From Zafaria ginkgonis (GTDB lineage: Bacteria; Actinomycetota; Actinomycetes; Actinomycetales; Micrococcaceae), in assembly GCF_039540195.1 (NCBI RefSeq), contig NZ_BAABEO010000011.1, positions 186,001-250,000 of the forward strand: 64,000 bases of DNA, given 5' to 3'. The notes beneath the pieces were generated by a model. The model saw only the letters and a list, made by a program, of their open reading frames with translations. It ran no database searches and was not told the DNA's origin. Below are positions 9,141-17,315 of this stretch, one piece after another. Each line of letters opens with the position of its first letter. Position 1 is the stretch's first letter. Made by a program: the position numbers and the translations under genes.

Positions 9141-10180
9141 ATGAGGAACCTCCGTTCCATCCTCCGCCACCCCGGCAGCCTCGCCTTCGTCGTCACCGGC
9201 GCCTTCGGACGCAGCATGCTCGCCATGGGTTCCCTCGGCATCGCCCTGCTGGTCACCGGAAGCGGCGCGGGCTTCGCGGACGCCACCGCCGTAACGGCGT
9301 CGTTCACCGTGGCCGGCGCCGTCGCCGGACCGGGGATGGCACGGCTGGTGGACGGCCGCGGCCAGCGCAGGGTCGTTCCGCTGCAGCTGCTGTGCTTCGT
9401 CCCCGCGACGGCGGTCCTGGTCGCGGCCGTTGAGCGGGGATGGCCCGTAGCGGTGTCCCTGGCCGCCGCCGCGTTGGCGGGCGCGTCCCTGGTGCCCGTC
9501 GGATCGCTGGTGCGGGCCCGGTGGGCGGCGATCCTCCGCGGGTCGCCGCAGTTGCGCACTGCGTACGCCCTGGAATCCGCCCTCGATGCGGCCGGGATCG
9601 CCGTCGGAGCCCCGCTGGCCTCCCTGCTTGCGGCGCAGGTCCACCCTGCCGCGGCGCTGGTTCTGGGAGCGGGCACGCTGGCGGTCTCGGCCGCGGTCCT
9701 GGTGCTGCAGCGTGCCACCGAGCCGGCCCCCGTTCCGGGGCGGCCGGACGCTTCGCGGGCCTCCCGGATGCTCCCGCCGCTGCGGCCCCTGCTGGTCGGT
9801 GCCGTCTTCGTTTGCGTGGGCACGGCAACCGGCTCCTTCGACATGTCCACCCTGGCGTTCGGCCAGGCGCACGGCCCAGCCGGGACTGCGGGGGTTTTCC
9901 TGGGCCTCTACGCGGTGGGCTCCCTGCTGGGAGGGGTGCTGATCGGGGGGCGCTGTTTCGGCGGGACCACCCCACGGCACCTGCTGGCCGTTCTCGGCAT
10001 CCTGCTGCTGGCGGCAGGGCCGCGAGCGGGCCCGTCATCGACCTGGCGGGTCCCGGGGCGGCCTATTGGATCACCGTCTGCGGTAGCGCCCTGGCCCTGC
10101 TGGTCGCCTCCGCGGGATCGGGCAGGACCCGCCGGACGGTTCCCGCGGCCGCAACAGGGAAGACCGAACCGGTGCGGTGA
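9141..10180 (+). pseudogene. MFS transporter remnant with internal deletion and frameshift
   Basis: From ATG 9141 the frame gives about 293 residues of a typical MFS carrier (RSMLAMGSLGIALLVTG, then VDGRGQRRVVPLQ) up to LLAVLGILLLAAG near 10018. There the sense continues in another frame, SGPVIDLAGPGAAYWI to TGKTEPVR with a stop at 10180, which resembles the last helix of the same family. Only about 345 residues are encoded across both frames where about 400 are expected, and the region for roughly helices 9-11 is missing. The simplest reading is a deletion that also shifted the frame. If translated unchanged, the original frame runs into unrelated sequence to 10481, antisense to the next gene. 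Probably non-functional. Confidence 0.75.
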
Positions 10181-10219
10181 CAGGCAGGAGCCGGCGGGCC
10201 TGAAGGGCCCCGGCGCGCA

Positions 10220-10256
10220 GGGCGTCCGCGGGCCCCGGGGCCTCGCGCGGACGCCC
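10220..10256. terminator. Bidirectional hairpin between convergent genes
   Basis: GGGCGTCCGCG (10220-10230) is perfectly complementary to CGCGGACGCCC (10246-10256). It lies between the MFS remnant on the plus strand and the monooxygenase on the minus strand, each of which ends within 45 bp. Confidence 0.65.
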
Positions 10257-10260
10257 CCTT

Positions 10261-11304
10261 TCACGGACGGCTGCGGCTCCAGCCGATGGCCGGGCCGACC
10301 CTGGTGGCCAGGAGCTCCAGCTGGCGGCGGGCGTGGGCCGGGTCGAAGGTGTCGTGGTAGGAGAAGTTGGCCACCAGGTCGGTCCCGAAGTCGCGGATCA
10401 GCGGGTCCTGCAGGATCTCGGCGGCCACGTCCTCGGGCGACCCGAAAAGGGCCACCTGGTCCAGGTACTCCCGGGTGGTGAGGCCCGCCAGCGAGTCGTT
10501 GCCGCTGATCCGTGCACGCACCCCCAGGAACGGCAGCCGCTTCCCGAGGACCGGATCGAGCTCCGCGGCCACCTGGTCCTTGCTCTCGCCGAGGTAGAGG
10601 AACCGGAAGAGTCCGACGCGCGGTTCCCCGCTGTTGCCCCAGGCCTTCCACTGCTCCACGTAGGTCCTGGCCTTGGGGTACTGGCCCGTGCCGACGGGAT
10701 CGAAGAACGCACCCAGCTGGATGCCGTCCTTGGCCGCCGCCGCGTCGGCCGCCCGCTGGTGGGAGGTGACCCCCTGCCAGATCCGGCCCCGGAGCCCCGG
10801 CACGTGGGGCTGGATGCGCGGGGCCCCGTCGGCCTCGGACACGGGTTTCCCGTCGAGCACGTCGTGGAGGCGCGCCAGGCGGCTGTCGTAGAGATCGTGA
10901 CGGTCGGTCGCCTCGAGGCCGAAGGCGTCGAAGGCCCCCAGGTTGGCCCCGCCGGTCCCCAGCCCCAGGTGGACCCTGCCGCCGGACAGGATGTCCAGGA
11001 CGGCCGCGTCCTCAGCCAGGCGAAGCGGTTCCTCCAGGGGAAGGGTGACGATCCCCGTGCCCAGTTGGATGTGCCGGGTGCGTCCGGCCACCGCGGCCAG
11101 CAGCACCAGCGGCGAGGGCACCGGCCCCGGGGTGTTGTCGAAGTGGTGCTGTCCTACCCACACGCCGTCGATCCCGAGCCCTTCGGCGTACAGGATGGTG
11201 TCGGCAACGTCCTGGTACAGGCGGGCGGTGGCTTCGGGGCTGCGGTCTTCCAGCCCGAGGTTGAGGGCGAACCCGAGGTGCAGTTTCTTCGGTTCGGTCG
11301 GCAT
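10261..11304 (-). CDS. Luciferase-like FMN-dependent monooxygenase
   Basis: Bacterial-luciferase-like (LLM) flavin monooxygenase of 347 residues, predicted to use reduced FMN supplied by a separate reductase. Family landmarks are GVWVGQHHF, HIQLGTGIVTLPLEEPLRLAEDAAVLD, SGGRVHLGLGTGG and, near the end, LFGSPEDVAAEIL. A paralogue with the same motifs lies at 22466. The upstream GNAT gene is on the same strand, 5 bp away, so the two are co-transcribed. Its position beside a peptide-type importer recalls the luciferase-like/ABC pairs annotated in Klebsiella and Agrobacterium. The substrate is unknown; an imported S- or N-containing compound is an inference from context. Confidence 0.85.
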   Translation of the reverse strand: MPTEPKKLHLGFALNLGLEDRSPEATARLYQDVADTILYAEGLGIDGVWVGQHHFDNTPGPVPSPLVLLAAVAGRTRHIQLGTGIVTLPLEEPLRLAEDAAVLDILSGGRVHLGLGTGGANLGAFDAFGLEATDRHDLYDSRLARLHDVLDGKPVSEADGAPRIQPHVPGLRGRIWQGVTSHQRAADAAAAKDGIQLGAFFDPVGTGQYPKARTYVEQWKAWGNSGEPRVGLFRFLYLGESKDQVAAELDPVLGKRLPFLGVRARISGNDSLAGLTTREYLDQVALFGSPEDVAAEILQDPLIRDFGTDLVANFSYHDTFDPAHARRQLELLATRVGPAIGWSRSRP

Positions 11305-11309
11305 GCGGT

Positions 11310-12344
11310 TCAGTTCCCCTCCGGTTCCGTGTACCTGTAGGCGGCGGCGCTGCTGATGGCCTCGTACCCGAGCGAGGCGTAGAGGCGTCCGGCGTTGCTG
11401 CCGTTCTGCTGGTCCACGCCCAGGGAAACGGCATCGACGCCGAGTTCATGGACCCGGGCCCACAGGGTCCCCAGCAGCAGGGCGGCCAGGCCCTTCCTGC
11501 GCCACTGCCGGCGCACGCCGATGTAGGAGGTGTGGGCATTGACGTCGCGGAACCCCAGGGTGTCGTCGGTGTAGTTGGAGCCGAGGACGTATCCGGCCAC
11601 CGTGGGTTCCGCGGCGCCGTCGTCCAGGACCGCGAAGCTGTACTTGGGCTCGAATTCGTGTCCCTGGAGGTAGCGCCGCCAGGTTTCCGGGTCCTTGCTC
11701 AGTTCGCCGAAGTGCTCCAGGAAGGTCTCGTGCTGGGCCTGCCGGACCTGCTCCAGCAGGTCCCGTTCCCGCACCGCGTCCCAATCCAGGACGGTGAAGC
11801 CCGGCAGCGACGGCGCCACGGCATCGGCGGCCGCGACCGGCCGGCGCATGCCGAAGAACGACCGCTCCTTCGCGAACCCCCGGCGCAACAGCGCTTCCTT
11901 CAGGAAGGTCCTGCCGTCCGCGGAGAAGATCCGCAGCTCGGCGGGACCGGAAAGCCCGGGAAGCTTCCGCGCGCCGTCCTGGAGCAGGCCCACGACGGCG
12001 TCGACCACGTCGGCCGGAACGCCCTCATCTGTCACCAGCGAACCATTGGCCAGGTTCCGCCCCTCGGCCGGCGGGAACAGCACGGAGTATCCGCGAATGG
12101 CGCCCGCCGCGTCGCGGAGGATCCGCGCCTGGCCGGCGACCGCCCCGTCGAGCACGCCCCGGACGCCGTCGACCGTGGCCGGGTGCTTCCTGCCGCCCTC
12201 GGCGCGGAGCGCGTCAACGAAGCGCGCCAGGTCTGGCAGGACGGTTTCCGACGCGGCCCGGGCCTCCCAACCGTCCGGTAGCGCATCCACGGGGAGGCCG
12301 GTCCCTTCCACGGGGCTCGGGGATAACTGCCGGTTTGGTGCCAT
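11310..12344 (-). CDS. GNAT-family N-acetyltransferase, tandem-domain (mycothiol-synthase-like)
   Basis: 344 residues, about twice a single GNAT domain. The C-terminal half has an acetyl-CoA loop (VRRQWRRKGLAALLL, the R/Q-x-x-G-x-G/A region) followed by SLGVDQQNGSNAGRLYASLGYE, a classic GNAT motif B; the N-terminal half looks like a degenerate second domain. This layout is that of mycothiol synthase MshD and its actinobacterial paralogues. Location in an operon with a flavin monooxygenase, not with mycothiol genes, argues for acetylation of a catabolic substrate. Bacillus S-(2-succino)cysteine and related thiol-salvage clusters combine acetyltransferase, monooxygenase and deacetylase in this way. 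Acceptor unknown. Confidence 0.8.
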   Translation of the reverse strand: MAPNRQLSPSPVEGTGLPVDALPDGWEARAASETVLPDLARFVDALRAEGGRKHPATVDGVRGVLDGAVAGQARILRDAAGAIRGYSVLFPPAEGRNLANGSLVTDEGVPADVVDAVVGLLQDGARKLPGLSGPAELRIFSADGRTFLKEALLRRGFAKERSFFGMRRPVAAADAVAPSLPGFTVLDWDAVRERDLLEQVRQAQHETFLEHFGELSKDPETWRRYLQGHEFEPKYSFAVLDDGAAEPTVAGYVLGSNYTDDTLGFRDVNAHTSYIGVRRQWRRKGLAALLLGTLWARVHELGVDAVSLGVDQQNGSNAGRLYASLGYEAISSAAAYRYTEPEGN

Positions 12345-12684
12345 GGCGCAACTCCTTGGGAAACATCCGGGCCCGCTGGTTGCGGGGAACTGCCCACCAA
12401 CGTAGACGGCGCTGCGGGAACGGCTGGAGCGTTGTTACCACCCATGTCACCGCGTCGTTTTCCGCCTTGGGCCCGCCGTCACAAGACGAAGCAATGCGCC
12501 CGGCGGGCGCCGCCCGGCCCGGTTTGTTGAACCTTTGTTGAGCCTTGTTGAGCAAGGTTTCCTGCCCCGTTCCCGGGCGGGCCTGCTTCGGTAGCGTGAG
12601 CCAAACATGCTCGCCAGCCGGCGCCGGAGCAGCCGGCCCGCCGGCTTTCCGCCTCCGATGCGACCCGTAGTGAAAGGTGCCGCC
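12345..12684. promoter_or_regulatory. 340-bp divergent promoter region with three TTGTTGA iterons
   Basis: No gene is seen here. Three copies of TTGTTGA followed by (A/G)C lie at 12524-12530, 12535-12541 and 12545-12551, spaced 11 and 10 bp, i.e. on one helix face; the last copy sits inside a CCTTG...CAAGG inverted repeat. A possible -10 (TAGCGT, about 12592) precedes the monooxygenase on the plus strand. The iterated sites suit a regulator that binds in cooperative arrays. The regulator is unknown; the LysR at 14141 is one candidate. Confidence 0.45.
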
Positions 12685-13971
12685 ATGTCTGAAGCCCGCG
12701 AAGGACACGTTCTGTTGGGGATCAATGTTCTGGTGCTCGGGTACCTCCCGGCCTCCTGGCAGTCCCCGCTCCTGGAGAAGAACGCCTTTGTCGATCCGGA
12801 GTACTGGCGAACCATTGGACGGATCGCCGAACGCGGCACCCTGGACGCGATCTTCCTGGCCGACGGCCCGCTGCTGGGCAACCCGTCGTACGACGCCGGC
12901 AACGGCCGGTTCGATCCCACCATCACCTGGGCGCACGTCGCCGCCTCCACCCGGAACATCGGCCTGATCGCCACCGCGTCGACGACCTTCAACGATCCCT
13001 TTGAATTGGCGGAGCGGTTCCTCTCCTTCGACCACGTCTCCGGTGGCCGGGCCGGATGGAACCTGGTGACCTCCCGCAACGTGCCGGCCGCCAACAACTT
13101 CGGGCTGACCGGCGTGCTGGGCCGCGAGGACCGCTACGAGCGCGGGTCCGAGTTCGCCGACGTCGTGACCCGGCTGTGGGATTCGGCCGCGACCGGCGAG
13201 CAGGTGCGGCACCAGGGCAAGTATTTCCAGCTCGACGGGCGGCTGGCCGTCCCGCCTTCGCGCCAGGGACGCCCGGTTATTTTCCAGGCGGGCGGATCCC
13301 CGCAGGGCCGCGAACTGGCAGGCCGGCTGGCGGACGGCGTTTTCGCGGCGGAGCTCACCAAGGAGGGGGCGATCGAGCACTACAACGAGGTCAAGCGGCA
13401 CGCCGCTGCCTTCAGCCGGAACCCCGGTTCGGTGAAGATCCTGCCCGGCCTGCTGCTGACGCTCGGCAGCACCGAGGAAGAGGCGAAGCGGCGCACCGAT
13501 GAACTGCACGACGCCGGCCCGTCGGCCTATTCGGTCCAGTGGCTCTCCCAGTCGATCGGGTTTGACGCCTCCCAGCTGGAGCTCGATGAGAAGTTCCCCG
13601 AGGAGGTCCTGAACGCGCCCATCGACACGGCCACGTTCACCGGAAGCATCGGCTTCCGCCAGTCCATCTTCGAGCAGATCCGCCAGACCAACCCCACCGT
13701 CCGCGAGTACCTGAAGCAGACCCGCTACACGGGCTCCGGACACGGAGGCTTCGTGGGTACCCCGGAGCAACTGGTGGACAAGATCGAGGACTGGTACCGT
13801 TCCGGCGCCATCGACGGCTTCAACCTTCAGCCGGACGTGCTGATCGACGGGCTGGCCGTCATCGCCGACGAGGTCGTCCCGCTGCTGCGCAAGCGCGGCC
13901 TCTACCGTCACGAGTACACCACCGACACCCTGCGCGGACACTTCCAGGCGCAGTCCCTCATCGACGCCTGA
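12685..13971 (+). CDS. NtaA/SnaA/DszA-family FMN-dependent monooxygenase
   Basis: Flavin monooxygenase of 428 residues in the nitrilotriacetate/pristinamycin/dibenzothiophene-sulfone family; it needs FMNH2 from a partner reductase. ATG 12685 (MSEAREGHVLLGINV) was chosen because GAAAGG lies just upstream; the in-frame ATG at 12607 would add 26 proline/arginine-rich residues. Family landmarks are DAIFLADGP, SFDHVSGGRAGWNLVTS, ERYERGSEFADVV, PVIFQAGGSPQGRELA and GTPEQLVDKIEDW. Relatives in Bacillus (YtnJ, YxeK) attack S-substituted cysteines, others aminopolycarboxylates or sulfones. With the importer, the LLM enzyme and the GNAT protein nearby it suggests salvage of an S- or N-substituted compound. 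Confidence 0.9.
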   Translation: MSEAREGHVLLGINVLVLGYLPASWQSPLLEKNAFVDPEYWRTIGRIAERGTLDAIFLADGPLLGNPSYDAGNGRFDPTITWAHVAASTRNIGLIATASTTFNDPFELAERFLSFDHVSGGRAGWNLVTSRNVPAANNFGLTGVLGREDRYERGSEFADVVTRLWDSAATGEQVRHQGKYFQLDGRLAVPPSRQGRPVIFQAGGSPQGRELAGRLADGVFAAELTKEGAIEHYNEVKRHAAAFSRNPGSVKILPGLLLTLGSTEEEAKRRTDELHDAGPSAYSVQWLSQSIGFDASQLELDEKFPEEVLNAPIDTATFTGSIGFRQSIFEQIRQTNPTVREYLKQTRYTGSGHGGFVGTPEQLVDKIEDWYRSGAIDGFNLQPDVLIDGLAVIADEVVPLLRKRGLYRHEYTTDTLRGHFQAQSLIDA

Positions 13972-14107
13972 GGCCCTCCCCGCAGCCACTGTGCGAAGCC
14001 CCGCTCCCCGAAGCGGCCACGCCCCTCCAAGCGGCCATAAGGCGCGGGGAGCGCCGTCGTGCACGGCCCCGTGGCGGGGGCCTTGGACGGGTGCCCTGCG
14101 TACAGTT

Positions 14108-14129
14108 ATCGATACGTACAGCTATCGAT
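14108..14129. promoter_or_regulatory. Inverted repeat ATCGATA-N8-TATCGAT before LysR gene
   Basis: ATCGATA (14108-14114) and TATCGAT (14123-14129) form a perfect 7-bp inverted repeat. It overlaps a 16-bp-spaced direct repeat of TACAG(T/C)TATCGAT and ends 11 bp before the GTG of the regulator. Its size and AT content fit an autoregulatory LysR site overlapping the promoter. Confidence 0.55.
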
Positions 14130-14140
14130 CAGGCGGGACC

Positions 14141-15025
14141 GTGGACCTCACCACCCATCATCTTCGGTGCTTCCTGGCGGTGGCCCGGGAGCTCCACTTC
14201 GGCCGTGCGGCCGCCTCCCTGCACCTGAGCCCCTCGTCCCTGAGCGGCCAGGTCTCGGCGCTGGAACGCCGGCTGGGCCGGCCGCTGTTCCAGCGCTCGT
14301 CGAGGAGCGTGGAACTCACCGAATTCGGCCGCGGCCTGCTGCCGCTGGCGGAAAAAGCGGTCTCCGCCTTTCAGGAGGTCCTCGACTGGGCCGGGGCGGA
14401 GGCAGCCGCCCCAAGCCTCCGCGTCGGGCTGATGGTGTCCAGCCCGAAGTTCCGCGACATCATGGCCGCAGCGGCGGAACGGATGCCCGACGTGCAGTGG
14501 CAGATCCGGCAACTGGGCTTTCTGGACTGCCACGCCGCCCTGGAACGCGGGGACATCGACTGCGCGTTCGTGGCGGAGGTCGGCGACGTGCCCGTCCCCG
14601 ACGTCGACGCCCTGCCCTTGTGGGAAGAGGACTGCGTGCTGGTGGTGTCCGAAAACCACCCGCTGGCAGGACGCGCCGGCGTCCGGCTGGCGGAGATCGC
14701 CGGGGAAACGTTCCTCTCGGTGGAGGACAAGGCGGCCTCGGCGCGGTGGTACTCGCGGATCGGCTCCGCGGGGCCGGAGCCGAGGGTGTTGCGGACCGCC
14801 CGGAACTTCGAGGAGATCCTGGAGATGTGCGGCGCGGGCCTGGGCGTGAACATCGCCGGCGCGTCCGCCCCGCAGACCTACTCCCGTCCGGGCCTGGGCT
14901 TCGTGCCGATCGTGGATGCGCCGCCGGCCACCACCTTCCTCTACCTGCCGCGGGGCCCCCGCCCCGCGGCGCTGGCGCGCTTCGCCCAACTGGCGGCCGA
15001 GATCGCAGCGCCCGCGCCCTCCTGA
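14141..15025 (+). CDS. LysR-family transcriptional regulator
   Basis: 294 residues from GTG 14141, with AGGCGGG just upstream. The N terminus is a winged HTH (LRCFLAVARELHFGRAAASLHLSPSSLSGQVSALE) and the rest a periplasmic-binding-like effector domain containing LPLWEEDCVLVVSENHPLA. Encoded between the NtaA-type monooxygenase and the esterase/dioxygenase pair on the same strand, it could control either. The ATCGATA repeat directly upstream suggests autoregulation, but I see no second perfect copy near 12.6 or 15.1 kb. Effector unknown. Confidence 0.88.
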   Translation: MDLTTHHLRCFLAVARELHFGRAAASLHLSPSSLSGQVSALERRLGRPLFQRSSRSVELTEFGRGLLPLAEKAVSAFQEVLDWAGAEAAAPSLRVGLMVSSPKFRDIMAAAAERMPDVQWQIRQLGFLDCHAALERGDIDCAFVAEVGDVPVPDVDALPLWEEDCVLVVSENHPLAGRAGVRLAEIAGETFLSVEDKAASARWYSRIGSAGPEPRVLRTARNFEEILEMCGAGLGVNIAGASAPQTYSRPGLGFVPIVDAPPATTFLYLPRGPRPAALARFAQLAAEIAAPAPS

Positions 15026-15145
15026 ACTCCTGGCCCTCCTGAGTCCTTCTCCCGAGGCGCGCTGCGGCGATCATGCGGATTGGCCGAAGGATCGTGCGGA
15101 AGATCGCGCTGGCCACCCGCTGCGCGGCGGCCCCATGATGGGCAA

Positions 15146-16168
15146 ATGCCCCACCACCCTTCATCCCCAACCATCAGCGCAGCCGAGCACGGCGAGAGTG
15201 TCACTGTGCACCGCGACATCGTGTTCGCCCGCCGGGACACCGGGGACCTGCTGCTCGATCTCCACCGTCCCGCCACCGGCCACCCCGTCCCGGTGGTGCT
15301 CTGGCTCCACGGCGGCGGGTGGTTCACCGGCGACCGGACCCTGGCCCCGGACCTCGGCGCCGGCGCCGCGGCGACCGGCTGCGCCCTGGCCAGCATCGAG
15401 TACCGGCTCTCAGGCCAGGCGCTGTTCCCCGCGCAGCTGCACGACGTCCGCGCCGCCATCCGGTTCCTGCGCGCCAACGCGGAGCGCTTTGGGCTCGACC
15501 CCTCACGGATCGGCGTCTGGGGCGCCTCCGCGGGCGGGCACCTCGCGGCCCTGGCGGGCCTGACCGGCCACATCGCGGCCTTGCCGGATGAGTTCGGCGC
15601 CTCCGAGGCCGACGGCGGGAACGACGCCGGCGCGGACGCGTCGGTCCAGGCGGTCGCCGAATCCTACGGTCCCGTGGATCTGGCCGAATGCGTGGCCGGT
15701 GCGGCCGCCGCCGGAGGGGACGGCTCCCGTACCCCCGAGGCCCGGCTCCTGGGCGGGCTGCCGGCGGACCGTGCCGAGCTGGCCCGGCAGGCTTCCCCAC
15801 TGACCTGGGTGAGCGCGGCCGCGCCTCCCTTCCAGATCTCGCACGGCACCGGGGACGTCCTGGTTTCCCACCGGCAGAGCGAACGGCTGCACGCCGCCCT
15901 CGTGTCCGCCGGCGTGGAGAGCGACCTCTACCTGGTGGAGGGCTACAAGCACGGTTTCCTCAACCCCGCCGGACGGCTCGACGTCGACCTCGCCGCGGTC
16001 ATGGACGACGGCCGCCTGGCCGCGGAGGGCACCGCCGCGGCGCTGCACCGCGGTTCCGGCGCCCAGAACACTCCCGACAGCCCCGGCGCCACCGACGGCC
16101 GGACGACGTTCGGCTTCCGGGACATCCACGATTTCTTCCGCCGGCACCTCGTGCCCGGCACCGACTGA
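15146..16168 (+). CDS. Alpha/beta hydrolase (carboxylesterase) next to quercetinase
   Basis: Esterase of 340 residues in the BD-FAE/hormone-sensitive-lipase-like group: HGGGWF oxyanion motif from His55, nucleophile elbow GASAGG with Ser128, then Asp237 (GTGDVLV) and His269 (GYKHGF) complete the triad. ATG 15146 is preferred because CATGAT sits 6 nt upstream, the arrangement of leaderless actinobacterial transcripts; an in-frame ATG at 15080 is possible. The dioxygenase starts 41 bp downstream, so both are probably co-transcribed. A natural job would be hydrolysis of the depside ester that quercetin 2,3-dioxygenase releases, giving protocatechuate and a phloroglucinol carboxylate. That link is inferred from context only. 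Confidence 0.85.
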   Translation: MPHHPSSPTISAAEHGESVTVHRDIVFARRDTGDLLLDLHRPATGHPVPVVLWLHGGGWFTGDRTLAPDLGAGAAATGCALASIEYRLSGQALFPAQLHDVRAAIRFLRANAERFGLDPSRIGVWGASAGGHLAALAGLTGHIAALPDEFGASEADGGNDAGADASVQAVAESYGPVDLAECVAGAAAAGGDGSRTPEARLLGGLPADRAELARQASPLTWVSAAAPPFQISHGTGDVLVSHRQSERLHAALVSAGVESDLYLVEGYKHGFLNPAGRLDVDLAAVMDDGRLAAEGTAAALHRGSGAQNTPDSPGATDGRTTFGFRDIHDFFRRHLVPGTD

Positions 16169-16209
16169 TCCTCTCTCCCCGCCCCCACCCCTTCCCGACA
16201 GGAGAACCC

Positions 16210-17259
16210 ATGACCGCCATCGACCTCGAAACCATGCACGGCATCGCGCCCGTCATCAACGCACTCCCCGGCGAACCCGTCCCGTACTACCTGGCCAGCG
16301 GCGAAGGCCTGCGCTACGAATCCGGCGGCCAACTCTGGACCGTGATCGCCCGCAGCAGCGACACCGGCGGACTGTTCGACGCCGCGTTCATCCTGGGCCC
16401 CCGCGGAACCGGCGCCCCCTTCCACAGCCTGCCCGCCCACCAGCGCTCCTACCAGGTCTTCGAGGGCAGCGTGCAGTTCTGGCTGCCGGGACAGAGCCGG
16501 ATCCTGGTGCCCGGCGACTCGATCCACGTGCCGGAGGGGACCCCGGTGGCCTACCGGTTCCTCAGCCACCTGACCAAGGTCCTCTTCTACTCCGCCCCGG
16601 GCGGAGCCCTGGACGCCCTGGCCGGCTCCGGAACGGAGGTCGAGCGCCACGTGTACTCCGCCTCCGGCTCCCCCAACCGGCTCATCCTGCCCGCGGACGC
16701 CCGCGTGCACGACCTCCCGCTGACGGATGCCCAAGACGTCTGGGACGACCAGCTTCCCGGCGGAACGGAAGCCTATTTCCTCCGCTCCGGCACCGGGGAC
16801 CGGCTGGGCTGGCCGGACGCCGTCAACGCCTATGGCGCGCGGGGGCGCAACACGGGCGGACGCTACCTGGCCGTCAACACGCTCGCCGCCCCGCAGCCCT
16901 ACATCATCAGGCATTTCCACCGGCAGCACACCGAGAACTTCCTCTGCGTCTCCGGACGGATCTGGCTGTGGGCCAACGGCCAGGAACTGCTCCTGACCCC
17001 CGGCGACTTCCTGCACGCCCCGGCCGGAACGGTGCACAGCTTCGCCATCGAAGCCCACAACACCGGCATGCTCGGAATCCTGACCTCGGATGTCTTCGAG
17101 CCGTTCTTCGACGTCACGGGCATCGAGACCGAGGACCTGGTGCACACGGAAGGGCTGATCGATCCCTCCGTGGTCATGGGCGGCATGAAGGCCAACCCCG
17201 ACCTCGACGTCGTCGTTGTGGGCGGCCCGCCGGAGCGGGTCCGGGCGGCCGGCCTGTAA
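16210..17259 (+). CDS. Bicupin quercetin 2,3-dioxygenase-like protein
   Basis: 349 residues with two cupin domains; ATG 16210 follows GGAGA. The overall plan (PYYLASGEGLRYESGGQLWTV, then VYSASGSPNRL between cupins) matches quercetin 2,3-dioxygenases of the Bacillus QdoI/YxaG type, which open the flavonol C ring and release CO. The C-terminal cupin keeps a complete metal set: His235, His237, Glu242 and His276. The N-terminal cupin looks degenerate: its first motif is H72-x4-H77-x7-E85 and the position expected for the second-motif His holds Val113. Activity therefore probably rests on the C-terminal site. Neighbours (esterase, TetR regulator, rhamnosidase, sugar carrier) support a flavonoid role. 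Confidence 0.82.
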   Translation: MTAIDLETMHGIAPVINALPGEPVPYYLASGEGLRYESGGQLWTVIARSSDTGGLFDAAFILGPRGTGAPFHSLPAHQRSYQVFEGSVQFWLPGQSRILVPGDSIHVPEGTPVAYRFLSHLTKVLFYSAPGGALDALAGSGTEVERHVYSASGSPNRLILPADARVHDLPLTDAQDVWDDQLPGGTEAYFLRSGTGDRLGWPDAVNAYGARGRNTGGRYLAVNTLAAPQPYIIRHFHRQHTENFLCVSGRIWLWANGQELLLTPGDFLHAPAGTVHSFAIEAHNTGMLGILTSDVFEPFFDVTGIETEDLVHTEGLIDPSVVMGGMKANPDLDVVVVGGPPERVRAAGL

Positions 17260-17315
17260 CGGCACCCCTTCCGTGCTCCCTCCGTGACCCCTACATGTGG
17301 GACGCGGAGGGGGTC

